From Rufibacter glacialis (GTDB lineage Bacteria; Bacteroidota; Bacteroidia; Cytophagales; Hymenobacteraceae), in assembly GCF_008271745.1 (NCBI RefSeq), contig NZ_VKKZ01000022.1:372001-436000 (forward strand): 64,000 nucleotides of DNA, read 5' to 3'. Made by a program: the position numbers and the translations under genes. Each line of letters begins with the position of its first letter. Within the stretch, counting starts at the first letter, position 1. Below the pieces are notes generated by a model that searched no databases, was not told the origin of the DNA, and was given only the letters and a program-made list of their open reading frames with translations. Shown one piece after another: positions 53,448 through 62,189 of this stretch.

Positions 53448-56000
53448 TTACCATCCTTGCGGCCGCTTTTTGGTGCCTCTGATGGGGACCGCCGAGAGCG
53501 GATCATCGGGCCAATGGTGCTTGGGATAACGGCCACGCAGGTCTTTGCGCACGTCAAAATACCCGCTGCTCCAGAAGCTGCTCAGGTCCCGGGTTACCTG
53601 TACCGGGCGCGAGGCGGGGGAGAGCAGGTGCAGCAGCACCGGCACGGTGCCTCCGCCAACGTGGGGTGTGTCCAGCATCCCGAATACTTCCTGCAGCCGC
53701 ACGGCCAGCACCGGGGTGGTTGGGTGTGAATAATCCAGGGGAATACGGGAGCCGCTGGGTACCTCCAGGTGCGTAGGGGCCAGCCGGTCCATCTCCTGCC
53801 GCTGCTCCCAGGAAAAATCAGCCAGCAGAATCTCCTTGAAATCTAACCGGGCCACTTGCTCCAGGGTTCTCAAGCCCAGCAGGTGCGGCAACAACCACTC
53901 TTCCAGGGTCATTTGCAGCTTGTTTTCTGAAAAGTCGGGCCATTGGGCGGGGGATTGGTGGTGCAGGAACGCCAACCGCCGCAACGTCTTTAGCGCTTCC
54001 TCAGACCATGGCAACCGGTCCACCCCTTTTTCCTGCAGGGCCTGCAAAAGCGCCTGGGCTACCAACTCTGGGTCAGGATTCGGCAAAGCCGATTCCTGCA
54101 AAGTCAGGGCCCCCATTCTGATGATCTGCCGGGCCACTACTTTCTCAGTAGCGGCCTCCCACCGTACTTCGGCCACGCGCTCTAGTTGGTCCGAAAAATG
54201 GGTCAGCAATTCTTCCTTCCGGACCGGGGCGGCCAACAGCACCCTGGGTTTGGTGCCTAGTTCCAGGTGCGCGATAGCGTAAAACTCCGCTTCCCCCAAT
54301 TGTTCGGTGGGCAAGGCGGCCCGTTGCCCCGAGATAAGCCTGACTCTACCCGAGGTTTCACGCTGCGCCAGGCGGTCTGGATAAGCCAGGGCCGTCAACA
54401 AGCCGGTGGCGCTGATGTCCAAAGGCGCTCTTTTCTCTCTGATCCGTTGCCGCAGGTTCTGGGCCTGCTCCCTGATTTTACGGAGGGTGTTGGCATCAAC
54501 GGCATACCCCGGGGTGGGCGGCGACTGCCCATCCAGGAGCTCCAGGCGCAAGGCGATATCCGGCAGAGGGTCAGACCAGGAAAGTTGCAGGGGCCGGAGG
54601 ATATCCCGGTCCGACAGGAGGGCGGCCAGATCACAGGCCGTGGTGCCCAGCCCCATGGCTTGGCCCCGCACCACCAGATGCCCTAGCCTAGGCGACAAAC
54701 CTAACGCGGCCAGGGCTTTCCCATGAGCGGTGGCCTTGCCGGAAGGATCCAGCGCCTGGAGCCGCACCAGTAAGTCATGAGCCAAGGAAAGTGCCGGGGC
54801 CGGGGGCATATCCAGCCATTTCAGGTCGCTGGCGTCCTGGGCGCCCCAGATCGCTAATTCCAGGGCCAGGCCGGTGAGGTCCGCTTCACAGATCTCAGGG
54901 GTAAGGCGGTCGGCGAGTTGTAATTGGTCAGCCGACGTCCACAGGCGGTAGCACACGCCCGGGCCTAAACGGCCTGCCCGGCCCCGGCGCTGATCGGCGG
55001 CGGCCCGCGAAACCGGAATGGTGGCCAGGGTAGTGAGCCCAATGCGCGGCACGAATTTAGGAACCCGGGCAAATCCGCCGTCAATGACCACTTTCACGCC
55101 CTCTATGGTCAAACTGGTTTCGGCGATGCTGGTGGCCAGCACCACCTTCCGCCTTCCGGCGGGGGCGGGCCTGATGGCGGCCAATTGTTGGGTCAGGTTC
55201 AGGTCGCCGTGCAGCAGGTGCAGGTCAACAGAAGAGGCCAGTTTTCCCTCCAAGGCTTGCGCTACCCGGCGCATTTCACTCATGCCGGGCAGGAAGACCA
55301 GCATATCCCCCTCGGCTTCCTGCTCCAGCGCCTTCCGGATGGCTTTGGGAACGAGGCCCACCAGGCGTTCAACGGGTCTGGGCCCTACGGCGGCCAGTTC
55401 AGCCGGGGAGAGGTAGTGGGTTTCCACCGGGAATTGCCGGCCTTCGCTCTTAATGATGGGGGCTTCAAGCCAATTGGCTACCAAGGCGGTGTCTAAGGTG
55501 GCACTCATAACCAACAGCCGCAGGTCGGGTCGCAGAATGGCCTGGGCATCCAGCGCCAGGGCCAGACCCACATCAGCTTGTAAGCTGCGTTCGTGGAACT
55601 CATCAAAGATGATGGCTGCCACGCCTTCCAGACCAGGGTCGCTCTGGAGGAGGCGGGTAAGGATGCCCTCGGTCACAACCTCAATCTTTGTTTTGTCAGA
55701 GACGATGTGCTCCATGCGCACCCAGTAACCTACCGTTTGGCCTACTTCCTCACCCAGGAGGTCAGACATGCGCTGGGCCGCCGCCCGGGCCGCGAGCCGC
55801 CGGGGTTCCAACATTAGGATCTTGCCCCCCTGGCGCCACTCAGCTTCCAGCAAGGCCAAAGGAACCAAGGTGGTCTTTCCGGCCCCGGGGGGCGCTTCCA
55901 ACACGGCGCGGGTATTGGTTTCCAGGGCGGTTAAGAGCTGCGGCAAAGCTTCCTTAACCGGTAAGCTGGGTAAAAGGGGAAGGAGAGAGGTAGCTGACAT
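53448..56000 (-). CDS. hrpB: ATP-dependent helicase HrpB
   Basis: DEAH/RHA-family helicase of 850 residues, probably acting on RNA. Walker A APPGAGKTTLVPLALL, motif Ia LEPRRLAARAAAQRM, DEFH in IIFDEFHERSLQAD, motif III MSATLD, then motif V VVLATSIAETSLTIEGVKVVIDGG and motif VI QRRGRAGRLGPGVCYRLW. The winged-helix and C-terminal HrpB-specific domain (from about 650, ending in GRYPKHHWPDDPLSA and PIRGTKKRP) identifies HrpB rather than HrpA. Full length, no partner gene. Confidence 0.96.
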   Translation of the reverse strand: MSATSLLPLLPSLPVKEALPQLLTALETNTRAVLEAPPGAGKTTLVPLALLEAEWRQGGKILMLEPRRLAARAAAQRMSDLLGEEVGQTVGYWVRMEHIVSDKTKIEVVTEGILTRLLQSDPGLEGVAAIIFDEFHERSLQADVGLALALDAQAILRPDLRLLVMSATLDTALVANWLEAPIIKSEGRQFPVETHYLSPAELAAVGPRPVERLVGLVPKAIRKALEQEAEGDMLVFLPGMSEMRRVAQALEGKLASSVDLHLLHGDLNLTQQLAAIRPAPAGRRKVVLATSIAETSLTIEGVKVVIDGGFARVPKFVPRIGLTTLATIPVSRAAADQRRGRAGRLGPGVCYRLWTSADQLQLADRLTPEICEADLTGLALELAIWGAQDASDLKWLDMPPAPALSLAHDLLVRLQALDPSGKATAHGKALAALGLSPRLGHLVVRGQAMGLGTTACDLAALLSDRDILRPLQLSWSDPLPDIALRLELLDGQSPPTPGYAVDANTLRKIREQAQNLRQRIREKRAPLDISATGLLTALAYPDRLAQRETSGRVRLISGQRAALPTEQLGEAEFYAIAHLELGTKPRVLLAAPVRKEELLTHFSDQLERVAEVRWEAATEKVVARQIIRMGALTLQESALPNPDPELVAQALLQALQEKGVDRLPWSEEALKTLRRLAFLHHQSPAQWPDFSENKLQMTLEEWLLPHLLGLRTLEQVARLDFKEILLADFSWEQRQEMDRLAPTHLEVPSGSRIPLDYSHPTTPVLAVRLQEVFGMLDTPHVGGGTVPVLLHLLSPASRPVQVTRDLSSFWSSGYFDVRKDLRGRYPKHHWPDDPLSAVPIRGTKKRPQGW

Positions 56001-56061
56001 GCGGCTTCAAATTTCCGGATTCTTCCGGTAACCTGTCCTGTACCGGCGGTTTATTTTTGCT

Positions 56062-56097
56062 GTTTAGGAGCAGTTTTCGCTAAAATGCCCTTAAAAC
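56062..56097. repeat. Hairpin-family repeat
   Basis: GTTTAGGAGCAGTTTT / AAAATGCCCTTAAAAC around CGCT, imperfect arms, overlapping the start of the next terminator. Confidence 0.5.
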
Positions 56098-56134
56098 AAA
56101 GAAGCCTGCTCTCTGGAGAGCAGGCTTCTTTGTT
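56095..56134. terminator. Strong terminator for the YciE-like gene
   Basis: Arms AACAAAGAAGCCTGCTCTC and complement around a two-base loop, T-rich end. It reads leftward off the minus-strand gene ending at 56155. Confidence 0.85.
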
Positions 56135-56154
56135 TAGCCGTGAGGCTGGAAAAC

Positions 56155-56646
56155 CTATTCGGCTTTCTCGTTGATATAGCTTTTCGCCAGGTCGTTCAAC
56201 AGGGTGTCTGTCTTTTGCTCCTCGGCCAGGGTTTGTCTCAGAAGCTCAGCAGCCTCTTTATGACCCAAACGCTCGGCAAAGTGCGCAGCCGTTCCGTAAC
56301 CGGCAATCTCATAGTGCTCAATGCGCTGGGCAGAGGCGATAAGACCGGCGTCTTTTACTTCGGGGGTAGCATCTTCCTCAATGGTTTCCTCGCCTTCCTC
56401 TACCAGGCCTTCCATGGCTTTGCACTTCATGCGGCCCGGGCTAATACCTACCAGTTCGCATACTTTTTCCAGACGGTCTTTCTGGGCTTTGGTTTCTTCT
56501 AAGTGCGTCTCAAAAGCGGATCTCAATTTTGGGTCTTCGGTCACCTTGGCCATTTTGGGTAGCGCGGCAATTAATTGTTTCTCAGCGCTATATAGGTCTT
56601 TTAATTGGTGTTCAAATAGATCTTCCAGTGTTTTTAGCTTTGCCAT
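56155..56646 (-). CDS. YciE/YciF-like ferritin-fold protein (DUF892)
   Basis: Four-helix-bundle protein of 163 residues in the ferritin-like superfamily, linked to stress in enterobacteria. Starts KLKTLEDLFEHQLKDLYSAEKQLIAALPKMAKVT, with Glu and His in LFEHQLKDLYSAEKQ as likely metal ligands; later ETHLEETKAQKDRLEKVC and AQRIEHYEIAGYGTAAHFAERLG supply the second metal half. Cytoplasmic, full length. Role likely in stationary-phase or oxidative stress, by family. Confidence 0.92.
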   Translation of the reverse strand: MAKLKTLEDLFEHQLKDLYSAEKQLIAALPKMAKVTEDPKLRSAFETHLEETKAQKDRLEKVCELVGISPGRMKCKAMEGLVEEGEETIEEDATPEVKDAGLIASAQRIEHYEIAGYGTAAHFAERLGHKEAAELLRQTLAEEQKTDTLLNDLAKSYINEKAE

Positions 56647-57082
56647 AGTTTTATGAATGGTATTGGTTTGTGTTTACAACGTCTATACGCGGAGGTAGGA
56701 AATGGGTTAAGGAAGAACCAAAGGCTAGGCCATTTTTTACCTGTTTTCTGAAATTCAAACCTAAAGCGGAAACTGGGTGCACCTGCCACCCAGTTGGCCC
56801 AAGACTTGGGTCCTTAAAGTTACCCATTGGTTTGCAGGGTTTTAGGTTAGATGTTGTATGGCCCAAAGGCCACGTTTTCCGGCTGTTTCTTGAAAAAGGG
56901 GGCCGAAATGAGTACCTTAGGTACCAAAGGGCAGCAAACCCCTCATCTGAAAAATTGGAACGTATCTTGTAGTCTGCCGGAGGAAATGCCCGTAAGACTA
57001 GAGCGGAATGATCCGGGGAATAGAATAAAAGCGGGCGGAAGGAGGTTATTCAACGGAAGAATCAGCCTGAAAGGAGGAGCGT
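56647..57082. other. Intergenic region without a gene
   Basis: No gene seen in about 430 bases between divergent genes. A GGCTGTTT...AAAAAGGGGGCC trace near 56881 is a weak hairpin-family resemblance. It must hold both promoters, but no TAnnTTTG match was found with confidence. Confidence 0.4.
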
Positions 57083-57991
57083 ATGACACACAACATTTGG
57101 AAATACCTGGGAACCCTGGGCCTGGTGGGCCTTACTTTGAACCTGTGCAGCCAACAACCACTGCAGCAGAGCGCAGCCGGACCGGATGCCCCTTTTGCCA
57201 GCGGTAGACTCATCAAGGCCCCTACCTTGCCCACGGCCATGTCGTTTGCCGGGGAACCCGTGCCTTTGGACGTGCCTGATGTGGCAGAGCGGTTAGACCG
57301 GGAACTGCTGGTGAATTCTTACCTGCAGGCCACTACCTTGCTGGGGCTGAAACGGATGCAGCGGTATATGCCGGAAATTGAGCGGCTGTTGAAAGAGAAT
57401 GACATACCCGCTGATTTTGTGTACCTCTCCTTGGCTGAGAGCCTTTTCAGTCAGGTGACCTCGCCGGCCGGGGCCTCCGGGTTTTGGCAGCTCATGCCCG
57501 ACACCGCCCGCGGCTACGGCTTGCAGGTGAATGGGGAGGTAGACGAACGCTTCCACGTAGAGAAATCCACCTTGGCGGCCTGCCGCTACCTCAAGTCCGC
57601 GAAAAAGAAATTCGGGTCCTGGACCAACGCCGCTGCTGCTTATAACCGGGGAGTAGGGGGCATTGACCGCGCCCTGGCGCAACAGAAGGTTAGCTCCTAT
57701 TATGACCTGTACCTCACCGACGAGACCTCGCGGTACATGTTCCGCATTCTGGCGCTAAAAGAAGTGTTGGGGAATCCGCAGAAGTATGGCTTTGACCTGC
57801 CCCAGGAGCAGGGGTATGAGGCGTTGCCCACCCGCTCTTTGACGGTTACATCCTCTATTCCAGATCTTGCCCAGTTTGCCGTGGACCAGGGCACCAACTA
57901 CAAAACCCTGCGCCTGTACAACCCCTGGATCAAGAACTACAAACTCACCGTGGCCCCGGGGAAACAATACGTCCTGCAACTGCCCAAATAA
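57083..57991 (+). CDS. Lytic transglycosylase (MltD/SLT-like)
   Basis: Cleaves peptidoglycan glycan strands to 1,6-anhydro ends. 302 residues, with a hydrophobic N terminus (LGTLGLVGLTLNLC) acting as a signal peptide, Cys possibly lipidated. SLT domain about residues 105-215: IPADFVYLSLAESLF with catalytic Glu, GASGFWQLMPDTARGYGL, and TNAAAAYNRGVGGID. The last 60 residues (YNPWIKNYKLTVAPGKQYVLQLP) resemble a degenerate LysM-like wall-binding region. Stands before the sigma factor gene by 170 bases. Confidence 0.9.
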   Translation: MTHNIWKYLGTLGLVGLTLNLCSQQPLQQSAAGPDAPFASGRLIKAPTLPTAMSFAGEPVPLDVPDVAERLDRELLVNSYLQATTLLGLKRMQRYMPEIERLLKENDIPADFVYLSLAESLFSQVTSPAGASGFWQLMPDTARGYGLQVNGEVDERFHVEKSTLAACRYLKSAKKKFGSWTNAAAAYNRGVGGIDRALAQQKVSSYYDLYLTDETSRYMFRILALKEVLGNPQKYGFDLPQEQGYEALPTRSLTVTSSIPDLAQFAVDQGTNYKTLRLYNPWIKNYKLTVAPGKQYVLQLPK

Positions 57992-58161
57992 CCCCTGGTG
58001 CAAAACGTTGGATTTAGACAGGATGATCCTTTTTCGCGCTTGAAAGCCTAGGTGCGCAGGTGCCTTTGCCTGCGGTTTGCGGAAATCACAGGCTTCCTGT
58101 ATCTTAGGGAAAACTTTAAATAATTGGGGTTGAAGGAAGAGGGTTTTGACATCAGCGGAGT

Positions 58162-58710
58162 ATGGTAGAAAATAGAATGGGGGGAGAGAGTGAACAGCGG
58201 CTGTTAGAAGCCATCAGGCTGGGGAAACAGGAAGCCTTCGGATTATTGTATGACGCCTACGCACCGGTGCTCATGGGCATGATCTCACGCATGGTACCTT
58301 CGTCTGAAGTGGCCGAAGAGGTCCTGAAGGAAACCTTCTTGGCCATTTGGTCGCGCATCCATATCTTTGACCCTTCCAAAACCCGATTCCTGACCTGGGC
58401 TTTGGCCCTTGGGCGGGGAATTGCCCTGGAAGCGCAGAAAACCGGCCTGTACGGTACCCTGTTGCACACCAATGGAACCGAAGAGCGGGCCAGGCAGGAA
58501 GAGGAGCGGCGTGCAAAAGAATTAGAAGAAGCCCGGGTAAAAGAGGCTTTCTGCCAATTGGCACCTCAGGAGAAAGCCATCATTGATTTGATCTACCTGA
58601 AAGGATATTCCTGTGCCCAGGCCGCCGAAGCCTTGGGTATCTCTGAACAACAACTGAAAAGCCACCTCAAACTGGCCTTTAAACACATAGGAGCGGAAAG
58701 AACTGCATGA
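58162..58710 (+). CDS. ECF-type RNA polymerase sigma factor
   Basis: Alternative sigma factor of 182 residues. Region 2 spans about 20-90 (EAFGLLYDAYAPVLMGMISRMV, ETFLAIWSRIHIFDPSKTRFLTWALALGRG) and region 4 about 130-180 (FCQLAPQEKAIIDLIYLKGYSCAQAAEALGISEQQLKSHLKLAF). Its stop codon overlaps the start of the anti-sigma gene (ATGA, four bases), so the two are translated together. Target promoters cannot be read from the window. Confidence 0.93.
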   Translation: MVENRMGGESEQRLLEAIRLGKQEAFGLLYDAYAPVLMGMISRMVPSSEVAEEVLKETFLAIWSRIHIFDPSKTRFLTWALALGRGIALEAQKTGLYGTLLHTNGTEERARQEEERRAKELEEARVKEAFCQLAPQEKAIIDLIYLKGYSCAQAAEALGISEQQLKSHLKLAFKHIGAERTA

Positions 58711-59318
58711 ACCCCATCACTGACTGCATAGAATCCGGGATTTTAGAGCTGTACGTCATGGCTGCCACCACGCCTGAGGAAACGCAGGAAGTAGAGGCAT
58801 TGGCGGCCGCGCACCCTGAGATCCGCCAGGAGATTGAGTCCATCCGTCAAAGCATAGAGGCCTATGCCCTGGCCCATGCCGTGGAACCAAGAAGCACGGT
58901 GAAACCGCTCGTGCTGGCCACCATAGATTACATGGAGCGCATGAAGAACGGTGAGCCCGTCTCGTCGCCCCCAGAACTTTCGCCGGCCATCAAGGTGAAG
59001 GACTTCGCGCCCTGGTTGACCCGGCAAGACCTGCAACTGGCCCCAGAGGCCGAAGATATCTACGTAAAGATCATTGGGTATACCCCCAGCGTGACCACCG
59101 CCATTGTCTGGCTCAAAGACATGGCCGAAGAGGAAGTGCACCATGACGAGCATGAACGCTTCTTTATTTTGGAAGGCACGTGTGACATCACAGTAGAGGA
59201 GGAGGTTTATTCTTTGAAGCCCGGTGACTTCTTCGCCATCCCGCTGCATAAGAAGCATATGCTCAAGGTGACGTCTGCGGAGCCGTGCAAGTGTATTCTG
59301 CAGCGGGTAGCGGCGTAG
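58707..59318 (+). CDS. Anti-sigma factor: RskA-like N-terminal domain fused to a cupin sensor
   Basis: Soluble regulator of 203 residues. The N-terminal segment (CIESGILELYVMAATTPEETQEVEALAAAHPEIRQEIESIRQSIEAYA) matches the sigma-binding anti-sigma domain of RskA-type proteins. A cupin barrel from about 110 carries the metal motif EVHHDEHERFFILEGTCDI and KPGDFFAIPLHKKHML. There is no transmembrane helix. The pairing resembles ChrR, where a cupin reports singlet oxygen or metal state, but the N-terminal domain is of a different type. Signal unknown. Confidence 0.85.
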   Translation: MNPITDCIESGILELYVMAATTPEETQEVEALAAAHPEIRQEIESIRQSIEAYALAHAVEPRSTVKPLVLATIDYMERMKNGEPVSSPPELSPAIKVKDFAPWLTRQDLQLAPEAEDIYVKIIGYTPSVTTAIVWLKDMAEEEVHHDEHERFFILEGTCDITVEEEVYSLKPGDFFAIPLHKKHMLKVTSAEPCKCILQRVAA

Positions 59319-59385
59319 GTTGGCATTCCATCTCTTTTCTTAAGGCTTAGCATTATTGAGCCATGCTGCTGCCGTTTTCCAAGCT

Positions 59386-59421
59386 AGTGTAAGGAGAAGT
59401 ATCTCCACTTCTCCTTACACT
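59386..59421. terminator. Terminator after the sigma/anti-sigma pair
   Basis: AGTGTAAGGAGAAGT / ACTTCTCCTTACACT with loop ATCTCC, 68 bases after the anti-sigma stop codon. No strong T-run follows, so it may act mainly as an RNA-stabilising hairpin. Confidence 0.65.
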
Positions 59422-59551
59422 TATCACCACCCTCTATTTACTTCTACGGGAACATAAACCTATATATTTTATTGTAATGATTGCCTATCTTGCTGGTAAT
59501 CAATTAATAGAATACCTATAAATAGGTATTGCATTGATAATGTCTTAAGTC

Positions 59552-59592
59552 TAAATTGCCTTAACAATATTTTAAATTGCCTTAACAATATT
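59552..59592. repeat. Tandem 20-bp repeat
   Basis: TAAATTGCCTTAACAATATT occurs twice in a row in the AT-rich gap before the histidine kinase gene. The gap (59422-59880) otherwise holds no gene; the copies could bind a regulator or just reflect slippage. Confidence 0.6.
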
Positions 59593-59880
59593 TATTTATC
59601 AAACCTGAAGTTATCCATTTGATTATATTTCTGTTTTTATAAATGCCGCAAGGCTTGCTTATAAATCATGTCCTTAAAGAAGGATTTGTATTTACTGAAT
59701 TATTTCATGTTAATTAATTCTATAAATTAATACAATAAAGTAGAAGGGCCAATAGCTGAAGCAGCCTTTGGTCTAAAGCTTTTATACCCGTCCAGATTGG
59801 AAAACGTCTTCCTCGTTTTTCCGGCCGTCTTGCATTGATGGAATAGGTCAAAATCAAACTCACCATAAACCTTCAAATTT

Positions 59881-60654
59881 ATGGTAATGACTGATTTGCT
59901 GGAAAACCTCCTAGCTTGGATGTACCAGCGCATGCAATTTTTAAATAAGAAAGTAAAGTTTCAGGAGTCCTACCGGCCCCAATTGCAATCGCTATTGGAA
60001 GCCCAGCATGAACGACAGGTAGCGGAATTGAAAGTAGAAAAATTTAAAAAGGAATTGCATGTACAACGCCAAAGGCTAGGGCGGGACTTGCATGATGGAT
60101 TTGGGTCTCAACTCACTCACCTTAACTCTCGGCTGGAATTGCTAGCCTACCGTAGAGTTCCAAATTCAGATCAACTTCTTCGCTTAAGTGAATTCACCCG
60201 CGAGATGAATCATACCCTCAGAGAAACCATTTGGCTTCTTGATCAGGAACAGATTACAGCAGAAGCTTTGGGAGGGCGAATGCACGGGTTATTACTCAAG
60301 GTTTGGGAAGACCGCAAATTGCCCAGTCTTAAATGGCAATTCATGGCTATTGAGGATACTTTAGAGGTCCATCCCTTGATTGCTAATCACTTGTTACGCA
60401 TTGCCCAGGAAGGAACTAACAATGCCCTAAAATATGCAGGTGCATTGGAGGTATCTGTAATCTTCAAGGTTTCTCATACAGAGGCATCACTTACTATCAC
60501 AGATAATGGTAAAGGTTTAGATGCTTTCTCTTCTAAAAATGGTTCTGGACTTACCAATATGCGTAAGCGTGCAGAAGAAGTACAAGGCGCGTTCACTCTA
60601 GATTCTTCTAATTCAGGTACTTGTATCAAGGTTTTACTCCCCATAAGGGCTTAA
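59881..60654 (+). CDS. Soluble NarL-type sensor histidine kinase
   Basis: Histidine kinase of 257 residues. A coiled-coil-like helix (about 15-65, rich in Glu/Lys/Gln) leads into the dimerisation/phosphoacceptor motif RLGRDLHDGFGSQLTHL with His71. A HATPase domain follows: LRIAQEGTNNALKYAGA (N box), LTITDNGKGL (G1) and GSGLTNMRKRAEEVQG (G2). Family members in this phylum usually have TPR or membrane sensor domains; here none is visible, so the signal must come from a partner or from the short N terminus. Paired with the response regulator 81 bases downstream. Codon use is AT-rich, unlike the genes before it. Confidence 0.9.
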   Translation: MVMTDLLENLLAWMYQRMQFLNKKVKFQESYRPQLQSLLEAQHERQVAELKVEKFKKELHVQRQRLGRDLHDGFGSQLTHLNSRLELLAYRRVPNSDQLLRLSEFTREMNHTLRETIWLLDQEQITAEALGGRMHGLLLKVWEDRKLPSLKWQFMAIEDTLEVHPLIANHLLRIAQEGTNNALKYAGALEVSVIFKVSHTEASLTITDNGKGLDAFSSKNGSGLTNMRKRAEEVQGAFTLDSSNSGTCIKVLLPIRA

Positions 60655-60735
60655 AAATACGTCATTTGCCGTATTTACAAGCTGCTTTACTCATTGTACC
60701 TTTCATCTGCAGAACAAATCATATTTCTACTTTGA

Positions 60736-61389
60736 ATGCAAAAGATAACCGTCGGCATCGTGGAAGACAATGTTCAATTAGGGCAAGACATCCGTGATAA
60801 GCTGGCGCTTAGCGAAGAGATGGAGGTGTTGTTTGAAGTTCAGAATGGGAAAATTTTACTACAAAGATTATCCATGGGTACTATACCAAAAGTGCTTCTG
60901 ATGGATATAAATATGCCTGAAGTAGATGGTATTGAAGCCACATGGAGAGTAAAAGAACTTTACCCAGTGATAAAAATAATAATACTTACAGTTATGGATG
61001 ATGAGAAGAAGCTATTTGAAGCGCTACAAGCTGGAGCCACAGGATATTTACTAAAAGATGCAAAACCACACCAATTACTTAACGCTGTTGATGAGGTTTT
61101 AGAAGGTGGTTTGCCGCTTTCACCGTCATTAGCTTATCAGGTACTTGCATATTTAAAAGGAGAAAAGCATGTCCCTAAACGACCTATAGCAGCATTCGAA
61201 GTTCTAAGTAAACGAGAGAAGGAAGTCATGGAATTTTTAAAACGGGGATTGCCTATAAAGCAGATATCAGAAGAACTTTTTATTGCGAATAAAACTGTAC
61301 GGAAGCACTTAGAAAATATTTATGAAAAATTACATATTCATTCATACAAAGAGCTTATAGCTAAGATAAATGGTGATGAAAGAAATTAG
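60736..61389 (+). CDS. NarL/LuxR-type response regulator
   Basis: Response regulator of 217 residues. Receiver domain (about 1-120) with acidic pocket VGIVEDN, phosphoacceptor Asp57 in LLMDINMPEVDG, switch residues LTVMDDEK and KDAKPH Lys. A LuxR-type HTH (about 150-215) follows: LSKREKEVMEFLKRGLPIKQISEELFIANKTVRKHLENIYEKL. Full length. It is the cognate partner of the kinase just upstream; it probably controls nearby genes such as the one after the 61489 palindrome. Confidence 0.94.
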   Translation: MQKITVGIVEDNVQLGQDIRDKLALSEEMEVLFEVQNGKILLQRLSMGTIPKVLLMDINMPEVDGIEATWRVKELYPVIKIIILTVMDDEKKLFEALQAGATGYLLKDAKPHQLLNAVDEVLEGGLPLSPSLAYQVLAYLKGEKHVPKRPIAAFEVLSKREKEVMEFLKRGLPIKQISEELFIANKTVRKHLENIYEKLHIHSYKELIAKINGDERN

Positions 61390-61488
61390 ATGCCCAAAGT
61401 GTGTATTTAATTAAGTTTGGTGATTTAAAAGATATAAACTTTAACTAATTTATTTAAGAATGGTCACTTTTTATAAAAGATATATAAA

Positions 61489-61520
61489 TGATTTTATAAA
61501 TGATATCATTTATAAAATCA
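61489..61520. promoter_or_regulatory. 32-bp perfect palindrome
   Basis: TGATTTTATAAATGAT followed directly by its exact complement, with no loop. It lies 100 bases after the response regulator and 82 bases before the next gene. The absence of a loop suits a dimeric protein site better than a terminator; the response regulator next door is an obvious candidate to bind it. Confidence 0.55.
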
Positions 61521-61601
61521 GAAAAGGATATATTAATAATTTTTTCTTTAGAGTGTAAGCTATTATTTATGTCATTTATATACAAAATATAAAGCCTTCC
61601 T

Positions 61602-62126
61602 ATGAAAATTTTCACTAAAACTACAAGTTCACTACCAAATGCGCCGGGAGCGCCAGGACTTGTAGAAACGCAAACTTCAACTTATGATTTACCAACATCA
61701 TCACTAGCTAAATTCGCTGCAATAGCAACTGCAATAGGAACAATCATTACTGCACTTGTTAGCTTTCTAAGTAGTTTGTGGAATTATCAAAATGATGATA
61801 GTTTACAGATTTTTAAAAGTAAATATTTTAATGTCTTATTGTTGGAGAGAGTTCTTGAAGACACCTCACTGGAAGAGCGGGCTAATTCTTTGAAGCTTTT
61901 GATGGCCACTGGTATACTTGAGGATCAAAAGTGTGAAATAATGAATTTGATAGAAAACAAGGATGTGCCGAGATGGACGTTGCGAAACATGAGTCCTATT
62001 GATAATATGTTAGTCCCCGCTATGTCCGGAAGCTCGAGCCTAAATTTTGGAACAACCTCCGGAACAACCTCCGGAACAACCTCCGGAACAACCTCATCAA
62101 AACTTCCAACTAAACCAGGTGGATAG
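61602..62126 (+). CDS. Unknown one-pass membrane protein with GTTS-repeat tail
   Basis: 174 residues; no family recognised. The N terminus is Ser/Thr/Pro-rich (MKIFTKTTSSLPNAPGAPG). A hydrophobic helix about 36-60 (SLAKFAAIATAIGTIITALVSFLSSL) is the single membrane segment. A helical cytoplasmic or periplasmic region with LLLERVLEDTSLEERANSLKLLMATGIL and IMNLIENKDVP follows, and the tail is four GTTS units encoded by 12-base repeats before a KLPTKPGG end. ATG is preceded by AT-rich DNA. It lies between the palindrome and the transglutaminase-like gene, on the same strand. Confidence 0.75.
   Translation: MKIFTKTTSSLPNAPGAPGLVETQTSTYDLPTSSLAKFAAIATAIGTIITALVSFLSSLWNYQNDDSLQIFKSKYFNVLLLERVLEDTSLEERANSLKLLMATGILEDQKCEIMNLIENKDVPRWTLRNMSPIDNMLVPAMSGSSSLNFGTTSGTTSGTTSGTTSSKLPTKPGG
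62048..62096. repeat. Four 12-bp tandem repeats inside the 61602 gene
   Basis: GGAACAACCTCC four times, in frame, encoding Gly-Thr-Thr-Ser units. The copies are almost identical at DNA level, so they arose recently and the number probably varies between strains. Confidence 0.75.
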
Positions 62127-62189
62127 GTTTTAGAATATGAATTAATTATTATTTACCATTTTTGTTTAATAAAATTTATAATACACATT

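Noticed and set aside
62048-62096. CRISPR-like short repeats
   Set aside because: Units are 12 bases with no spacers and lie in frame inside a gene.
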